A stretch of DNA of 64,000 bases from Candidatus Aenigmatarchaeota archaeon (GCA_026397315.1 JAPLVC010000003.1:1-64000); one strand, 5' to 3'; positions 1 through 7,205 are shown, numbered from the stretch's first letter. The notes: generated by a model not told the origin, from the letters alone. Numbers and translations: made by a program.

Positions 1-135
1 ATGTTCGGCGACACGGTCTATTCGAGGTCAACAATGCAGCAGAAAAAAGAACTGAAAGTCGTGTGCATAACATACAACCTGTACAGATATGCGATGACCC
101 TTTTTATGTTGGAGGTTTTCTACAGCCGTGTTTAA
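1..135 (+). CDS. C-terminal fragment of a DDE transposase (runs off left edge)
   Basis: An open frame enters from the left edge and stops at 133-135, giving 44 residues. The pattern, an FGD-V-S-S run, then Q-x-K-E and a hydrophobic helix ending in LEVFYSR, resembles the C-terminal end of IS4/IS5-like DDE transposases, where this segment follows the catalytic Glu. The catalytic residues lie outside the window, so it cannot be judged intact or broken. It does not match the transposase at 56249-57838. The stop lies inside the palindromic promoter of the next gene, which suggests the insertion ends right beside that locus. Confidence 0.45.
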   Translation: MFGDTVYSRSTMQQKKELKVVCITYNLYRYAMTLFMLEVFYSRV

Positions 136-139
136 ACAT
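128..139 (+). promoter_or_regulatory. Palindromic operator/promoter element, copy 1
   Basis: GTGTTTAAACAT, of which TGTTTAAACA is a perfect palindrome. It is followed by AAATTTATATATCC, a TATA box about 28 bases ahead of the ATG at 173, so transcription probably starts at or next to the start codon. The same palindrome-plus-TATA arrangement recurs at 1306, 2102 and 62848. Confidence 0.6.
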
Positions 140-172
140 AAATTTATATATCCTTATTACGAAAAAGTATAT

Positions 173-529
173 ATGAATTCGGAATACATAATCTCCAGGG
201 ACCAGATAAAAAGGATAAACGAAATGTATGGCGGGAGCCTAAGGAATGACGCGGAGATAGAGACCGCGCTTGAGATGGGCAAAGGCAAGGCCGTTTTCCG
301 GAAGGTAGCATGCCTGTGGAGAGCGATACTTGTCGGCCACCCGTTCACTGACGGCAACAAGAGGACAGCCCTAATGGTGGCGCTTACAATATTGGAAGAT
401 TGCAACATCAGGGCCGAGGAAAAGGCAAAGGAGGCCATGGTTTCGGAGATAACCAAAGTGGCGAAGGAGAACATAACCGATATCAACAGGATAGAGAGGC
501 TGGTAAGATATGCAGTGGAAGGCAATTGA
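173..529 (+). CDS. doc: Doc-like Fic-fold toxin
   Basis: A 118-residue protein with the motif HPFTDGNKRTAL. This is the Doc variant of the Fic active site, with Lys where Fic AMP-transferases have Gly. Known Doc proteins phosphorylate EF-Tu and stop translation; archaeal Doc-like proteins are inferred to act on aEF-1A. I chose the ATG at 173 over the in-frame GTG at 128 because 128 lies inside the palindromic element and the TATA box sits about 28 bases ahead of 173. The gene overlaps the following small gene by 20 bases, so the two are co-transcribed. In bacterial phd-doc the antitoxin comes first; here the order is reversed. Confidence 0.82.
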   Translation: MNSEYIISRDQIKRINEMYGGSLRNDAEIETALEMGKGKAVFRKVACLWRAILVGHPFTDGNKRTALMVALTILEDCNIRAEEKAKEAMVSEITKVAKENITDINRIERLVRYAVEGN

Positions 530-728
530 AAGGATAATGAAGGAGAACGACAAATACGCGCAGATGCTGGAAGAGTTCGACAGGACAGGCGTCCTCTCGA
601 TAGACAAGATACGCCGCTCCTTCACGATAAAAAATTCGACTTTTTCAGCCCTTAAATCCCGTTCGAAAGCGACGGGCAGGCCCATGAGCGACATCATCGA
701 CGGCCTCGTCGAGAAGAGCTCCTCCTAG
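510..728 (+). CDS. Small ribbon-helix-helix-like protein, putative antitoxin to Doc
   Basis: 72 residues, starting inside the end of the Doc-like gene. Residues about 37-70 read as a beta strand (RSFTIKN), a helix (STFSALKSRSKATG) and a second helix (RPMSDIIDGLVEK), which matches the strand-helix-helix plan of RHH DNA-binding antitoxins with their typical AKxTGRxxSDII turn. The N-terminal 35 residues are charged and could contact the toxin. Position and overlap support an antitoxin role, but the Phd family itself is not recognisable, so this is inference from fold pattern and context. Confidence 0.5.
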   Translation: MQWKAIERIMKENDKYAQMLEEFDRTGVLSIDKIRRSFTIKNSTFSALKSRSKATGRPMSDIIDGLVEKSSS

Positions 729-770
729 CTTCTTTATATACCCGTTCTGCAGATAGCTATACCAATAGGT

Positions 771-1262
771 ATGCTTATGGCCAAGTCGAGAATTACGCCC
801 AGAAAAGAATTCATGGCAGCAGCGATAGAGAAAGCCATGCGCACGAAAATCAAGGGCGACTACGCGTTCGGCGCCGTCGTTGTCAAGGGCGACAAGATAG
901 TCTCGACTGGCGGCAACCACGTCAAACGCGATAGTGATCCCACGCGCCACGCCGAGATGGTGGCCATCCACAGGGCGTCCAAAATCCTCGCCACGAGGCA
1001 CCTCAAGGGATGCGTGCTCTACTCGACGCACGAGCCGTGCCCCATGTGCACGTCCGCCGCGATATGGGCAAAAATGGACGGCATCGTGTTCGGCGCGAAG
1101 ATAAAGGACATAGACGCGTACAGAAAAAAGAAAGGCAACGAGGAATTCGAATGGAGAACGATTTCCATCCCCTGCGCCGTCGTCGCGAAGCACGGCGACC
1201 CGAAAATCGCAGTCGTCGAAGGATTCATGCGCAGGGAATGCATGCAGCTCTTCCACAGCTAA
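771..1262 (+). CDS. Nucleoside/guanine deaminase-like (cytidine deaminase fold)
   Basis: 163 residues with the zinc-binding signature of the CDA/TadA superfamily: H60-A-E62 (zinc ligand and catalytic proton shuttle) and P89-C-P-M-C93. The family hydrolytically deaminates a nucleobase or nucleoside. The length and the spacing between the two motifs resemble guanine deaminase and tRNA adenosine deaminase TadA; the C-terminal section does not settle the substrate. A TATA box (CTTTATATACC) lies at about 731-741. ATGs at 771 and 777 are both possible starts. It stands alone between two toxin-antitoxin-like pairs. Confidence 0.8.
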   Translation: MLMAKSRITPRKEFMAAAIEKAMRTKIKGDYAFGAVVVKGDKIVSTGGNHVKRDSDPTRHAEMVAIHRASKILATRHLKGCVLYSTHEPCPMCTSAAIWAKMDGIVFGAKIKDIDAYRKKKGNEEFEWRTISIPCAVVAKHGDPKIAVVEGFMRRECMQLFHS

Positions 1263-1293
1263 AACATCGAAGTCCTTACCGATTTCTGAAAAA

Positions 1294-1317
1294 ATGTTTA
1301 AACGCATGTTTAAACAT
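1294..1317 (+). promoter_or_regulatory. Palindromic operator/promoter element, copy 2 (double)
   Basis: Two overlapping-style half copies, ATGTTTAAAC at 1294-1303 and the full palindrome ATGTTTAAACAT at 1306-1317, followed by AACTATTTATCC as TATA box about 25 bases ahead of the ATG at 1351. This is the only one of the four sites with a second adjacent copy, which may allow cooperative binding. Confidence 0.6.
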
Positions 1318-1350
1318 AACTATTTATCCAAAATTTGTTTTTAATTTATT

Positions 1351-1692
1351 ATGGCAAACGGCAACGGCCTAGCTTCTTTTAAGGAAAAGTTGCTAAAAGC
1401 CAAGAAAATAATTTTCACAAAACATGCGATCATGAGATGCAATGAAAGGGAACTCACTCAAAGCACAATAGAAAGCTGTCTTTTAAACCCTAAAAATTTG
1501 TTTAAGGTAATCTCCCAAAAAGCGGACCTTATGAGTGAGGAGAAACACAACCTGTATTTCAGGATCAACAGGAACAAAACTCTTGTGATTGTCGTTTTGT
1601 TCGAAAAAGAATTTTTATATGTGGTCACAACCTTTATTAAATATAGAAAGTTAGATGATAAAGTGAGAATATGGCGGAAAAGACACTGGTAG
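1351..1692 (+). CDS. DUF4258-family protein, putative toxin component
   Basis: 113 residues. The section FTKHAIMRCNERELTQSTIE is typical of DUF4258, where HA-x-x-R-x-x-E-R is followed by a helix and L-x-NP. The family is small, related in pattern to BrnT/RelE-like toxins, and often paired with DUF2283 proteins. The gene overlaps the DUF2283 gene by 22 bases, so the two are one transcription unit. It appears leaderless, with a TATA box 25 bases ahead. RNase activity is inferred from the family comparison only. Confidence 0.65.
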   Translation: MANGNGLASFKEKLLKAKKIIFTKHAIMRCNERELTQSTIESCLLNPKNLFKVISQKADLMSEEKHNLYFRINRNKTLVIVVLFEKEFLYVVTTFIKYRKLDDKVRIWRKRHW

Positions 1693-1985
1693 ACTACGAC
1701 GAAAACAATGACGACCTCTTCCTGAAAAGAGGCAGCGAAAAGTATGAGGCCAGCATGGAAATAGGGGATTTCATAGTGGATTTCTCAAAAAACGACAAAA
1801 TTGTGGGAATAGAGATAATCAACGCATCCAAAAATTTCGGAGTGGCCAAGGCGCTTCTTAAAAGCGTAAAATCCGCTTCTTTGGCCGTGACGCAAAGAAA
1901 CCAGGCTATGATGGTTACAGCCATCCTTGTTCTTGAGAACGACCAGGAGATAAGAACCGCAATACCGATAGCGATTAAAAATTAG
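1671..1985 (+). CDS. DUF2283-family protein, putative antitoxin partner
   Basis: 104 residues. The features fit DUF2283: YDENNDDLFL near the N-terminus, then a hydrophobic strand and VGIEIINASKNFG. In this family the conserved core is D-x-x-D-x-LY followed by G-x-x-x-GIEI-x-x-A-S. DUF2283 genes commonly follow DUF4258 genes, as here with a 22-base overlap. The C-terminal half past residue 65 is longer than the minimal domain and could be the partner-binding region. No DNA-binding motif is visible, so it is unclear which protein, if either, binds the palindromic operator upstream. Confidence 0.7.
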   Translation: MAEKTLVDYDENNDDLFLKRGSEKYEASMEIGDFIVDFSKNDKIVGIEIINASKNFGVAKALLKSVKSASLAVTQRNQAMMVTAILVLENDQEIRTAIPIAIKN

Positions 1986-2006
1986 CAAATACGGGGCGGC
2001 CTGTAT

Positions 2007-2034
2007 TCCACGAAACACGGCTTCTGCCGTGGAA
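2007..2034. terminator. Hairpin after the DUF4258/DUF2283 pair
   Basis: CACGGC-TTCT-GCCGTG forms a 6-bp stem at 2016-2031, and TTCCACG/CGTGGAA offers a competing pairing around it. It follows the DUF2283 stop by about 20 bases. No strong T-run follows, so a terminator role is only tentative. Confidence 0.3.
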
Positions 2035-2101
2035 CGTCCTGGACAGGTAGACATCCCCGTAACGCGGTTCAGTTATAATTTCATCCCGGCGCTTAAATAC
2101 C

Positions 2102-2113
2102 ATGTTTAAACAT
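2102..2113 (+). promoter_or_regulatory. Palindromic operator/promoter element, copy 3
   Basis: Perfect 12-bp palindrome ATGTTTAAACAT followed by AACAATATAACC as TATA-like sequence, about 30 bases ahead of the ATG at 2154. Confidence 0.6.
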
Positions 2114-2153
2114 AACAATATAACCGGACCCGCCCAAATTCTAAACAGATACC

Positions 2154-2411
2154 ATGACCGAAGAGAAACAATCGAGCTCAAAATCAGCGCTGGACAAGGT
2201 CGGCGACCTTCTGGAGAATGCAGCCAAGGTAGTCAAAACCCGCAAGACGACGGCAGGCGCATTGATGGCGGCGGTCCTGGGCGGCATGATAAAGCTCACG
2301 GTCCTGACAGAAACGTTCCCCCAGCCCTTCGACGTCGTGGGCAACGTTATCATATTCGCGGCTGTCCTCATGGTCATAATCGACCTGTGCCGCGGCGGAC
2401 TCGAAGATTAA
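2154..2411 (+). CDS. Small membrane protein of unknown function
   Basis: 85 residues. A charged N-terminal part (to about residue 30) precedes two hydrophobic helices, about 34-50 and 60-78, ending with the polar tail CRGGLED. I do not recognise a family. It has copy 3 of the palindromic promoter, as do a Doc-like toxin, a DUF4258 gene and an AbrB operon, so it may belong to the same regulon; small two-helix membrane proteins are a known toxin or holin form, but that is only a suggestion. The last 19 codons are duplicated at 2929-2988, with a further remnant near 3410. Confidence 0.6.
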   Translation: MTEEKQSSSKSALDKVGDLLENAAKVVKTRKTTAGALMAAVLGGMIKLTVLTETFPQPFDVVGNVIIFAAVLMVIIDLCRGGLED

Positions 2412-2523
2412 CCAAACAAGCAACGACAACAACGACAGCGCAGCGGCTAAGATGTTAAAATAAAGAAATCAAAGAACCGGATGTTTAACCAATTTCCAAT
2501 TATTTATCGTATTTACCGTTTAA

Positions 2524-2688
2524 TTAAAAGCGCCTCGGCGGTCTGTGCTTCTGATAGCAATCTCTGCAGTAAACAGGTTTGTCTCCGGAGGGCTTGAACG
2601 GGACTTCGCAGTCCTTGCCGCACTCGGAACATTTTGCCTTGTGCATTTCTCTGCCGAATTTGTCGCCACTGTCTCTTCGTTCTTCCAT
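2524..2688 (-). CDS. Zinc-ribbon protein, copy 1
   Basis: 54 residues from the ATG at 2686-2688. Two CxxC knuckles, CSECGKDC at about 20-27 and CRDC at about 41-44, flank the core EVPFKPSGDKPVYC, and the protein ends in the basic tail KHRPPRRF. This C-x2-C...C-x2-C pattern with 'VPFKP...G.PVYC' is common in small archaeal and candidate-phyla proteins and is taken to be a nucleic-acid-binding zinc ribbon; no function is established. A paralogue lies at 3112-3279 with the same ends and conservative changes only, which argues that both are translated. Confidence 0.7.
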   Translation of the reverse strand: MEERRDSGDKFGREMHKAKCSECGKDCEVPFKPSGDKPVYCRDCYQKHRPPRRF

Positions 2689-2928
2689 ATTATCCACTTC
2701 TCCTAATTTTATTTATCTTATTTACCGGGTTGTTTACTGTATCAATGCAGTGTTCCATAACAAGCAATTCAAACAAATTTGTTATCAGTTGTTGTCAGCG
2801 CAATGCATCGATGCATGACGGCGTATCACTGGATATCGCCGGCCGGTATACCCCTATATACGAATTCCATATTTATATTTGTCACTTTCAGCCAGTTTCA
2901 TGATAAATTGTCATCTTTATCTTTTGCC

Positions 2929-2988
2929 ATCTTCGCAGCGGTCCTGATGGTCATAATCGACCTGTGCCGCGGCGGCCTCGAAGATTAA
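2929..2988 (+). pseudogene. Truncated duplicate of the membrane protein gene
   Basis: The last 19 codons (IFAAVLMVIIDLCRGGLED) match the end of the gene at 2154-2411 exactly at protein level, but the rest of that gene is absent upstream. An open frame continues back to 2779 with unrelated sequence and no plausible start signal, so I treat this as a remnant of the tandem duplication. Confidence 0.65.
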
Positions 2989-3111
2989 CCGGACCATAGA
3001 AGCGGCAGCAACTGCAACAAAGACAGCGCCGCAGCTAAGTTGTTAAAATAAAGAAATAAAAAAACCGAGGTTAGTTTTCAGTTCCAATTGTGTGTCGCGT
3101 TTAACGCCTAA

Positions 3112-3279
3112 TTAAAAGCGCCTCGGCGGTCTGTGTTTCTGGAAACAGTCTCTGCAGTATATCGGTCTGCCATCCGTGGGCTTGAAAGGCACTTCGCACT
3201 CTTTTCCGCACTCGGAACATTTTGCCTTGTGCATTTCTCTACCGAATCTGTCGCCACTGTCTCTTCGATTTTCTTCCAT
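3112..3279 (-). CDS. Zinc-ribbon protein, copy 2
   Basis: 55 residues from the ATG at 3277-3279, a paralogue of the gene at 2524-2688. The two CxxC knuckles, the VPFKP core and the PPRRF end are all kept, while synonymous and conservative differences are scattered through the gene (for example KDC to KEC, PVYC to PIYC, CYQKH to CFQKH and one extra Asn near the start). The pattern suggests purifying selection after duplication. Partner and target are unknown. Confidence 0.7.
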   Translation of the reverse strand: MEENRRDSGDRFGREMHKAKCSECGKECEVPFKPTDGRPIYCRDCFQKHRPPRRF

Positions 3280-3409
3280 ATTATCCACTCTCTTACTTTT
3301 TTATTCAATCGCGCGATGGGGTCACCAAAACAAGTGTTTGCAACGCCATTGTTAAGTCAATATATGGATTCACTATATATAAATGCAGTCAGGGCAGTCC
3401 AGAGGCGAT

Positions 3410-3440
3410 CTCCGCCCTTATGGTCGTCATCGACCTATGA
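3410..3440 (+). pseudogene. Third remnant of the membrane protein gene
   Basis: CCTTATGGTCGTCATCGACC resembles the part of the 2154-2411 gene that encodes LMVIIDL, followed immediately by a stop. It is a short decayed copy from the same duplication series. The surrounding 3280-3490 region holds nothing else I can support apart from an AT-rich promoter-like stretch ahead of 3491. Confidence 0.4.
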
Positions 3441-3490
3441 AGAACGACTTGGATAACTACACTAATAAATTATAGAGTTATTACTCTTTC

Positions 3491-3853
3491 ATGGATCAAG
3501 AAACAAACATCCATGAATTGAAAGAAAAAATTAAGAAATTCTGCGAGGATAGAGATTGGGACCAATTTCATAGTGCAAAAGAATTAACGATTGCTTTGAT
3601 AATCGAAACTGCCGAATTACTTGAACATTTCAGATGGAAGTCTGAAAAAGAAGTTAAAGAAATGTTCGAGAATAAAGCCAAGAAGGAAGGCATAGAGGAC
3701 GAAATGGCAGATGTTCTTTACTTCTTGATACGAATAGCTCAAAGATATAACATAGACTTATCCGAAGTGCTGGACAGGAAAATGAATAAAAACGAGCAAA
3801 AATATCCGGTGGAAAAAGCTAGAGGCTCAAATAAAAAATACACGGAGCTGTGA
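3491..3853 (+). CDS. MazG-like nucleotide pyrophosphohydrolase (dCTPase/RS21-C6 type)
   Basis: 120 residues. The all-alpha MazG fold is shown by the metal-binding pattern: the helix with E-x-x-E (IIETAELLEHF, about 37-47) and E-x-x-D in EDEMADVLYFLIRIAQR (about 68-84). Single-domain proteins of this size in the RS21-C6/DCTPP1 group hydrolyse dCTP or non-canonical NTPs to the monophosphate and pyrophosphate. Many viral and defence loci carry such enzymes. It overlaps the following helicase-like gene by 4 bases, so the two are translationally coupled. Confidence 0.85.
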   Translation: MDQETNIHELKEKIKKFCEDRDWDQFHSAKELTIALIIETAELLEHFRWKSEKEVKEMFENKAKKEGIEDEMADVLYFLIRIAQRYNIDLSEVLDRKMNKNEQKYPVEKARGSNKKYTEL

Positions 3854-5721
3854 AAATGAGGCTTTATCAGGGAACTTCTGTGGAGTTCGTTGATGACACC
3901 GTTCAGAACAGGATTTCTGATAAACTAAGGATATCTTTTGAAAACTATTACGGGAGAAGAGCAAATCCCTCCGAAGTTATGTCTTGGACCAATTCTTTAC
4001 AATTCGTAAAAAACCTGATAGAAAAGAATTCCCTGACCGATAACATGATTATACTGGAAGCCGAGATCCCCTACACGAACGAGAGGATAGATTGCATGCT
4101 GTTTGGAAAGGGAAGCAGCGGGGATTGCGTTGTTATCATGGAACTGAAGCAGTGGTCGAGTGCCGAAAGCTGCGACGTAGAAGGAAATGTCATGACATTT
4201 ACCGGTGGAGCCAAGAGAATGGTTCCCCATCCGTCCTATCAGGTAGAAGGCTACTATTTCATGCTGAAGGATTTCGTTACGATTTTTGAGAAAGAAGTCA
4301 ATCTAGATGCCTGCGTTTACTGTCACAACTATTCCAGAACCGGTGACCATGTCATCTTTTCGGACAAATTCAGGGATATTTTGAAGCAGTTTCCCGCTTT
4401 CGTCAAGGAAGACTTCGAAAGCCTTGGACATTACCTGAAGGAAAGAATCGGGAGCGGCGAAGGCATGGAAATTTTCAACAGGTTTACTAGAAGCGACATA
4501 AGGCCGTGCAAAAAGCTACTCGAACATACTTCTCGAATGATAAACGGTCACAAGGCGTTTACTCTAATTGACGAGCAGATAACGGCCAACAATACCATCC
4601 TTGACAGAGCAAAGAAATCTTCTAAACTAACCAAGAAATCGGTAATTATAGTTAAAGGTGGTCCTGGGACGGGTAAATCCGTTATTGCTTTGAATGTTCT
4701 GGCCGAACTCCTATCAAAGGGCTTGGTTGTTTATCATGCGACTGGTTCAGCTGCTTTTACAAAGACGCTGAGGAAAATCGTGGGTGTAAGGGCTTCGAAA
4801 CTTTTCAAGTATTTCAACAGCTTTACAATCGCGAAAGAAAATGAAATCGACGTCCTGATATGCGACGAGGCACACAGGATCAGGGAAACGAGCAACTCGA
4901 TGTATACGCCTAGAGAACAAAGGTCCAACATCCCACAGGCGGAAGAACTGATAAAGGCGGCTAAAGTTTCCATCTTCTTTATTGACGATCATCAGATAGT
5001 GAGGCCGACCGAGATAGGGAGCAGCGACCTTATCAGAAAAACGGCGGAAAAATTCAACGCGGAAATATTCGATTTCGAGCTGAAGACACAATTCAGATGT
5101 TCAGGTTCGGACGGTTATCTCAGTTGGGTCGATGATGTGCTGGGGATCAGGGACACGGCGAACAAGTTCCTTACCAAGGAAGAAAAAATGGAATTCGTCA
5201 TTTTCAATTCTCCTCATGAGTTATACGAAGTCATAAAAAAGAAAAATGAGGAAAAACCAAATTCAGCGAGACTGGTCGCTGGCTTCTGCTGGTCGTGGAG
5301 CGATCCGAACCCGGACGGGACACTGAAAAACGATGTGGTAATAGATGATTTCAAAATGTCATGGGAAGGGAAAGATGGCAAGGTCCTTGCGAAAGACATC
5401 CCTCCGGCCTCATTATGGGCACATGACCCTAGAGGCGTCAATCAGATCGGAAGCATATACACCATTCAGGGCTTTGAATTCGATTACGTTGGCGTTATCA
5501 TAGGCAAAGACTTAGTCTACGATCCGATAAAGAAAGACTGGATCGGCAGAAAGGAAGGTTCGGCAGACGGGAATGTAAAGAGAGCTCAACCGCAAGATTT
5601 CACGAAATACGTCAAGAACGTCTATCGCGTCCTTCTCACACGAGGCATGAAAGGTTGCTACGTCTATTTCATGGACAAAAACACGGAAAACTTCTTCCGG
5701 TCGAGAATGTCAAAACAATGA
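3850..5721 (+). CDS. DUF2075/Schlafen group 3-like helicase with N-terminal nuclease-like domain
   Basis: 623 residues. The N-terminal part contains RIDCMLFG (D81) and VVIMELKQW (E98-x-K100), the D...ExK pattern of PD-(D/E)xK nucleases. The C-terminal part is a P-loop helicase domain of the DUF2075 kind: Walker A GGPGTGKS at about 270-277, a DEAH box (ICDEAHR) at about 338, an arginine-containing LKTQFRCSGSDGYL motif near 410 and a late TRGMKGCYVYF motif near 600 that is typical of superfamily 1 helicases. It is coupled to a MazG-like enzyme. The combination suggests defence or nucleic acid processing, but no assay-based role is known to me. Confidence 0.8.
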   Translation: MKMRLYQGTSVEFVDDTVQNRISDKLRISFENYYGRRANPSEVMSWTNSLQFVKNLIEKNSLTDNMIILEAEIPYTNERIDCMLFGKGSSGDCVVIMELKQWSSAESCDVEGNVMTFTGGAKRMVPHPSYQVEGYYFMLKDFVTIFEKEVNLDACVYCHNYSRTGDHVIFSDKFRDILKQFPAFVKEDFESLGHYLKERIGSGEGMEIFNRFTRSDIRPCKKLLEHTSRMINGHKAFTLIDEQITANNTILDRAKKSSKLTKKSVIIVKGGPGTGKSVIALNVLAELLSKGLVVYHATGSAAFTKTLRKIVGVRASKLFKYFNSFTIAKENEIDVLICDEAHRIRETSNSMYTPREQRSNIPQAEELIKAAKVSIFFIDDHQIVRPTEIGSSDLIRKTAEKFNAEIFDFELKTQFRCSGSDGYLSWVDDVLGIRDTANKFLTKEEKMEFVIFNSPHELYEVIKKKNEEKPNSARLVAGFCWSWSDPNPDGTLKNDVVIDDFKMSWEGKDGKVLAKDIPPASLWAHDPRGVNQIGSIYTIQGFEFDYVGVIIGKDLVYDPIKKDWIGRKEGSADGNVKRAQPQDFTKYVKNVYRVLLTRGMKGCYVYFMDKNTENFFRSRMSKQ

Positions 5722-5740
5722 ATTATTAAGACCCATCCAG

Positions 5741-6841
5741 CTATTTCGCCCTTATTCTGCTTGAGCGCCCCTTGCCGTCCTTGGCTGCAACGGACTCGAT
5801 TTCTATGAATCCGCCGGCTTCGAGCCGCCTGAGCATGCGATAGAATGTCGTGTAGCTTATGCCGAGACTGTGCTTGATTTGCTCGAAGAGCTCGCCGGAT
5901 TCCATCGACTTCTTTTCGCGGATGAGCGTCAAAATCACCATGCTGTCGCTGCTCGCTTCGGACGGATGTATCGACTTCTCCGCCTTTTCGACGTGCTTTG
6001 GGAGGATTTTTTTCGACGCGTCGGATTCGGCTGCGAGCGCGGACTGCTTCATGAGCTCTATCGCATGGCGCAAGTCGCTAGCGCTGTCTGCGATTTGTTC
6101 GAGAAGCGCGTCGGACAGGACGTCCGGGTACAGGCCCGCATCCCTTCGACCCTTGAGTATCTCCAGCGTCTCTTGGCCGGAATACGGCTTGAACTCGATT
6201 CTCACTGGCGAGAAGGTCGACCTCACTTTATCGCTGAATGTATGCATGATGTCCTCGGTAGCGATGGCGAATACCGCCGTTTTCGAGCCGGGATAAACCT
6301 CGTGCGCGCGCAGGATGATGTATAATATCTCGTCCGCTACGCCCTCCGGGAGCAGATAGTTTATCTCGTCCAGGCAGACGACTAGCGATTTCTTCTTTTT
6401 TGCTAACTCGACGAAGACTTCGTCCTGTATCTTCGCCAGCGGGACTCCGCTGTCCGGTGGCGGCATCCCAAGGACTTTGCGCCGGATCTCGGAGAATATC
6501 TTGTACGCGGACGACTGGAGATGGCAGTTGATATATACCGGAATTATGGCGGAAGACGTTTCCTTAAGCTGTTGAAATACGAGCTTGGCTGACGTGGTCT
6601 TGCCGGTCGCTGGCTGGCCGATAAGTAACGCGCTGGATGGGCGGCCTTTTTTTAATCCGGGCTTCAGGCAGAACGACATCTCCCTGAGCTGCGCGTCGCG
6701 GAACTCGAACTGCTCCGGCGTGTAGTCCGGATCGAAAACGTCCTGGCTGCGGAATAGCGTCTCGTCCGCTGCGAGCATATCTGAGACGTCCATTAAGATA
6801 ATGTCGGAAGCATGAATAAAACCACGATTTTCATGCCTCAC
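5741..6841 (-). CDS. orc1: Orc1/Cdc6 family replication initiator
   Basis: 366 residues. It has the family's N-terminal LFRSQDVFDPDYTPEQ, Walker A GQPATGKT at 75-82, Walker B VVCLDEINYLL near 152, a sensor segment IATED, an arginine-containing lid region SASDLRHAIELMKQSA, and a C-terminal winged helix (GISYTTFYRMLRRLEAGGFI). The protein recognises origins and loads MCM. A TATA box (GGATATATACC, minus strand) is about 27 bases ahead of the GTG at 6841, so that GTG may be a leaderless start; ATG 6793 is the alternative. Archaeal orc1 genes often neighbour the origin, so the 6842-7205 gap is a candidate, but I could not find convincing origin recognition boxes. Confidence 0.9.
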   Translation of the reverse strand: MRHENRGFIHASDIILMDVSDMLAADETLFRSQDVFDPDYTPEQFEFRDAQLREMSFCLKPGLKKGRPSSALLIGQPATGKTTSAKLVFQQLKETSSAIIPVYINCHLQSSAYKIFSEIRRKVLGMPPPDSGVPLAKIQDEVFVELAKKKKSLVVCLDEINYLLPEGVADEILYIILRAHEVYPGSKTAVFAIATEDIMHTFSDKVRSTFSPVRIEFKPYSGQETLEILKGRRDAGLYPDVLSDALLEQIADSASDLRHAIELMKQSALAAESDASKKILPKHVEKAEKSIHPSEASSDSMVILTLIREKKSMESGELFEQIKHSLGISYTTFYRMLRRLEAGGFIEIESVAAKDGKGRSSRIRAK

Positions 6842-6889
6842 TTTTCAGGCGGGCGCGGCTCAGGTATATATCCGATTTGGAAGGTTAGA

Positions 6890-7067
6890 ATATTGAGGGC
6901 TTACCGAGGCGTTTCGCGCTTTGGCAGCGCCGGTTCCCTGACCTAGGATGTGATGTACATGACCTCAGCTAAAAGCGTTCCGTACGAGCATGTGGACATG
7001 GAGCTTATCGAATGATAATGTGCGCAAAAGCCGAAGCGCGTCCTCACCCTGCGCGCTTTTTATTTTG
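6890..7067 (+). ncRNA. Possible small RNA or decayed gene between orc1 and a lipoprotein gene
   Basis: The TATATA sequence at about 6865-6871 can work in both directions. About 25 bases downstream on the plus strand the sequence becomes GC-rich, and it ends in a hairpin (AAGCGCG at 7034-7040 pairing with CGCGCTT at 7052-7058) followed by TTTATTTT, which looks like a terminator. No long frame is open; a 20-codon frame (6954-7016) is the longest sensible one. I could not match it to SRP RNA, RNase P RNA, a tRNA or a C/D box RNA. Confidence 0.25.
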
Positions 7068-7090
7068 CCCAACCCCATTTTCAGGATCGT

Positions 7091-7123
7091 GGCGCGTGCC
7101 CGGGCCCTTCGGCCCGGGTCGCC
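7091..7123. terminator. Very stable GC hairpin followed by T-run
   Basis: CCCGGGCC-CTTC-GGCCCGGG forms a perfect 8-bp stem, extended by GGCG/CGCC at the outside. TATTTTTTCTTTT follows about 12 bases later. It could terminate transcription from the left or insulate the lipoprotein gene at 7206. Confidence 0.4.
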
Positions 7124-7205
7124 ATTCCTGGCTATTTTTTCTTTTACAATGCAGCCGGCTGGAATGTCCGGAAGGAATTAAAAAACCTTTGACCAATATG
7201 GTATT

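Larger units (their letters stand above)
2350..3290. repeat. Degenerate tandem duplication
   Basis: The segment at 2350-2690 (end of the membrane protein gene, a spacer, and a zinc-ribbon gene on the other strand) is repeated at 2930-3282. Matching pieces include the CRGGLED coding end, AAAATAAAGAAAT in the spacer, and the whole zinc-ribbon gene. A third short remnant of the membrane protein end is near 3410-3440. The coding parts are much better preserved than the spacers. Confidence 0.75.

Noticed and set aside
645-1307. Long minus-strand frame opposite the deaminase gene
   Set aside because: The plus strand carries a clear zinc deaminase; the minus frame has no recognisable domain and arises from codon bias.
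7150-7185. SRP RNA helix 8-like TCCGGAAGGAA
   Set aside because: Only the loop-like string is present; flanking pairing of an SRP RNA Alu or S domain cannot be built, and it lies right at the lipoprotein promoter.
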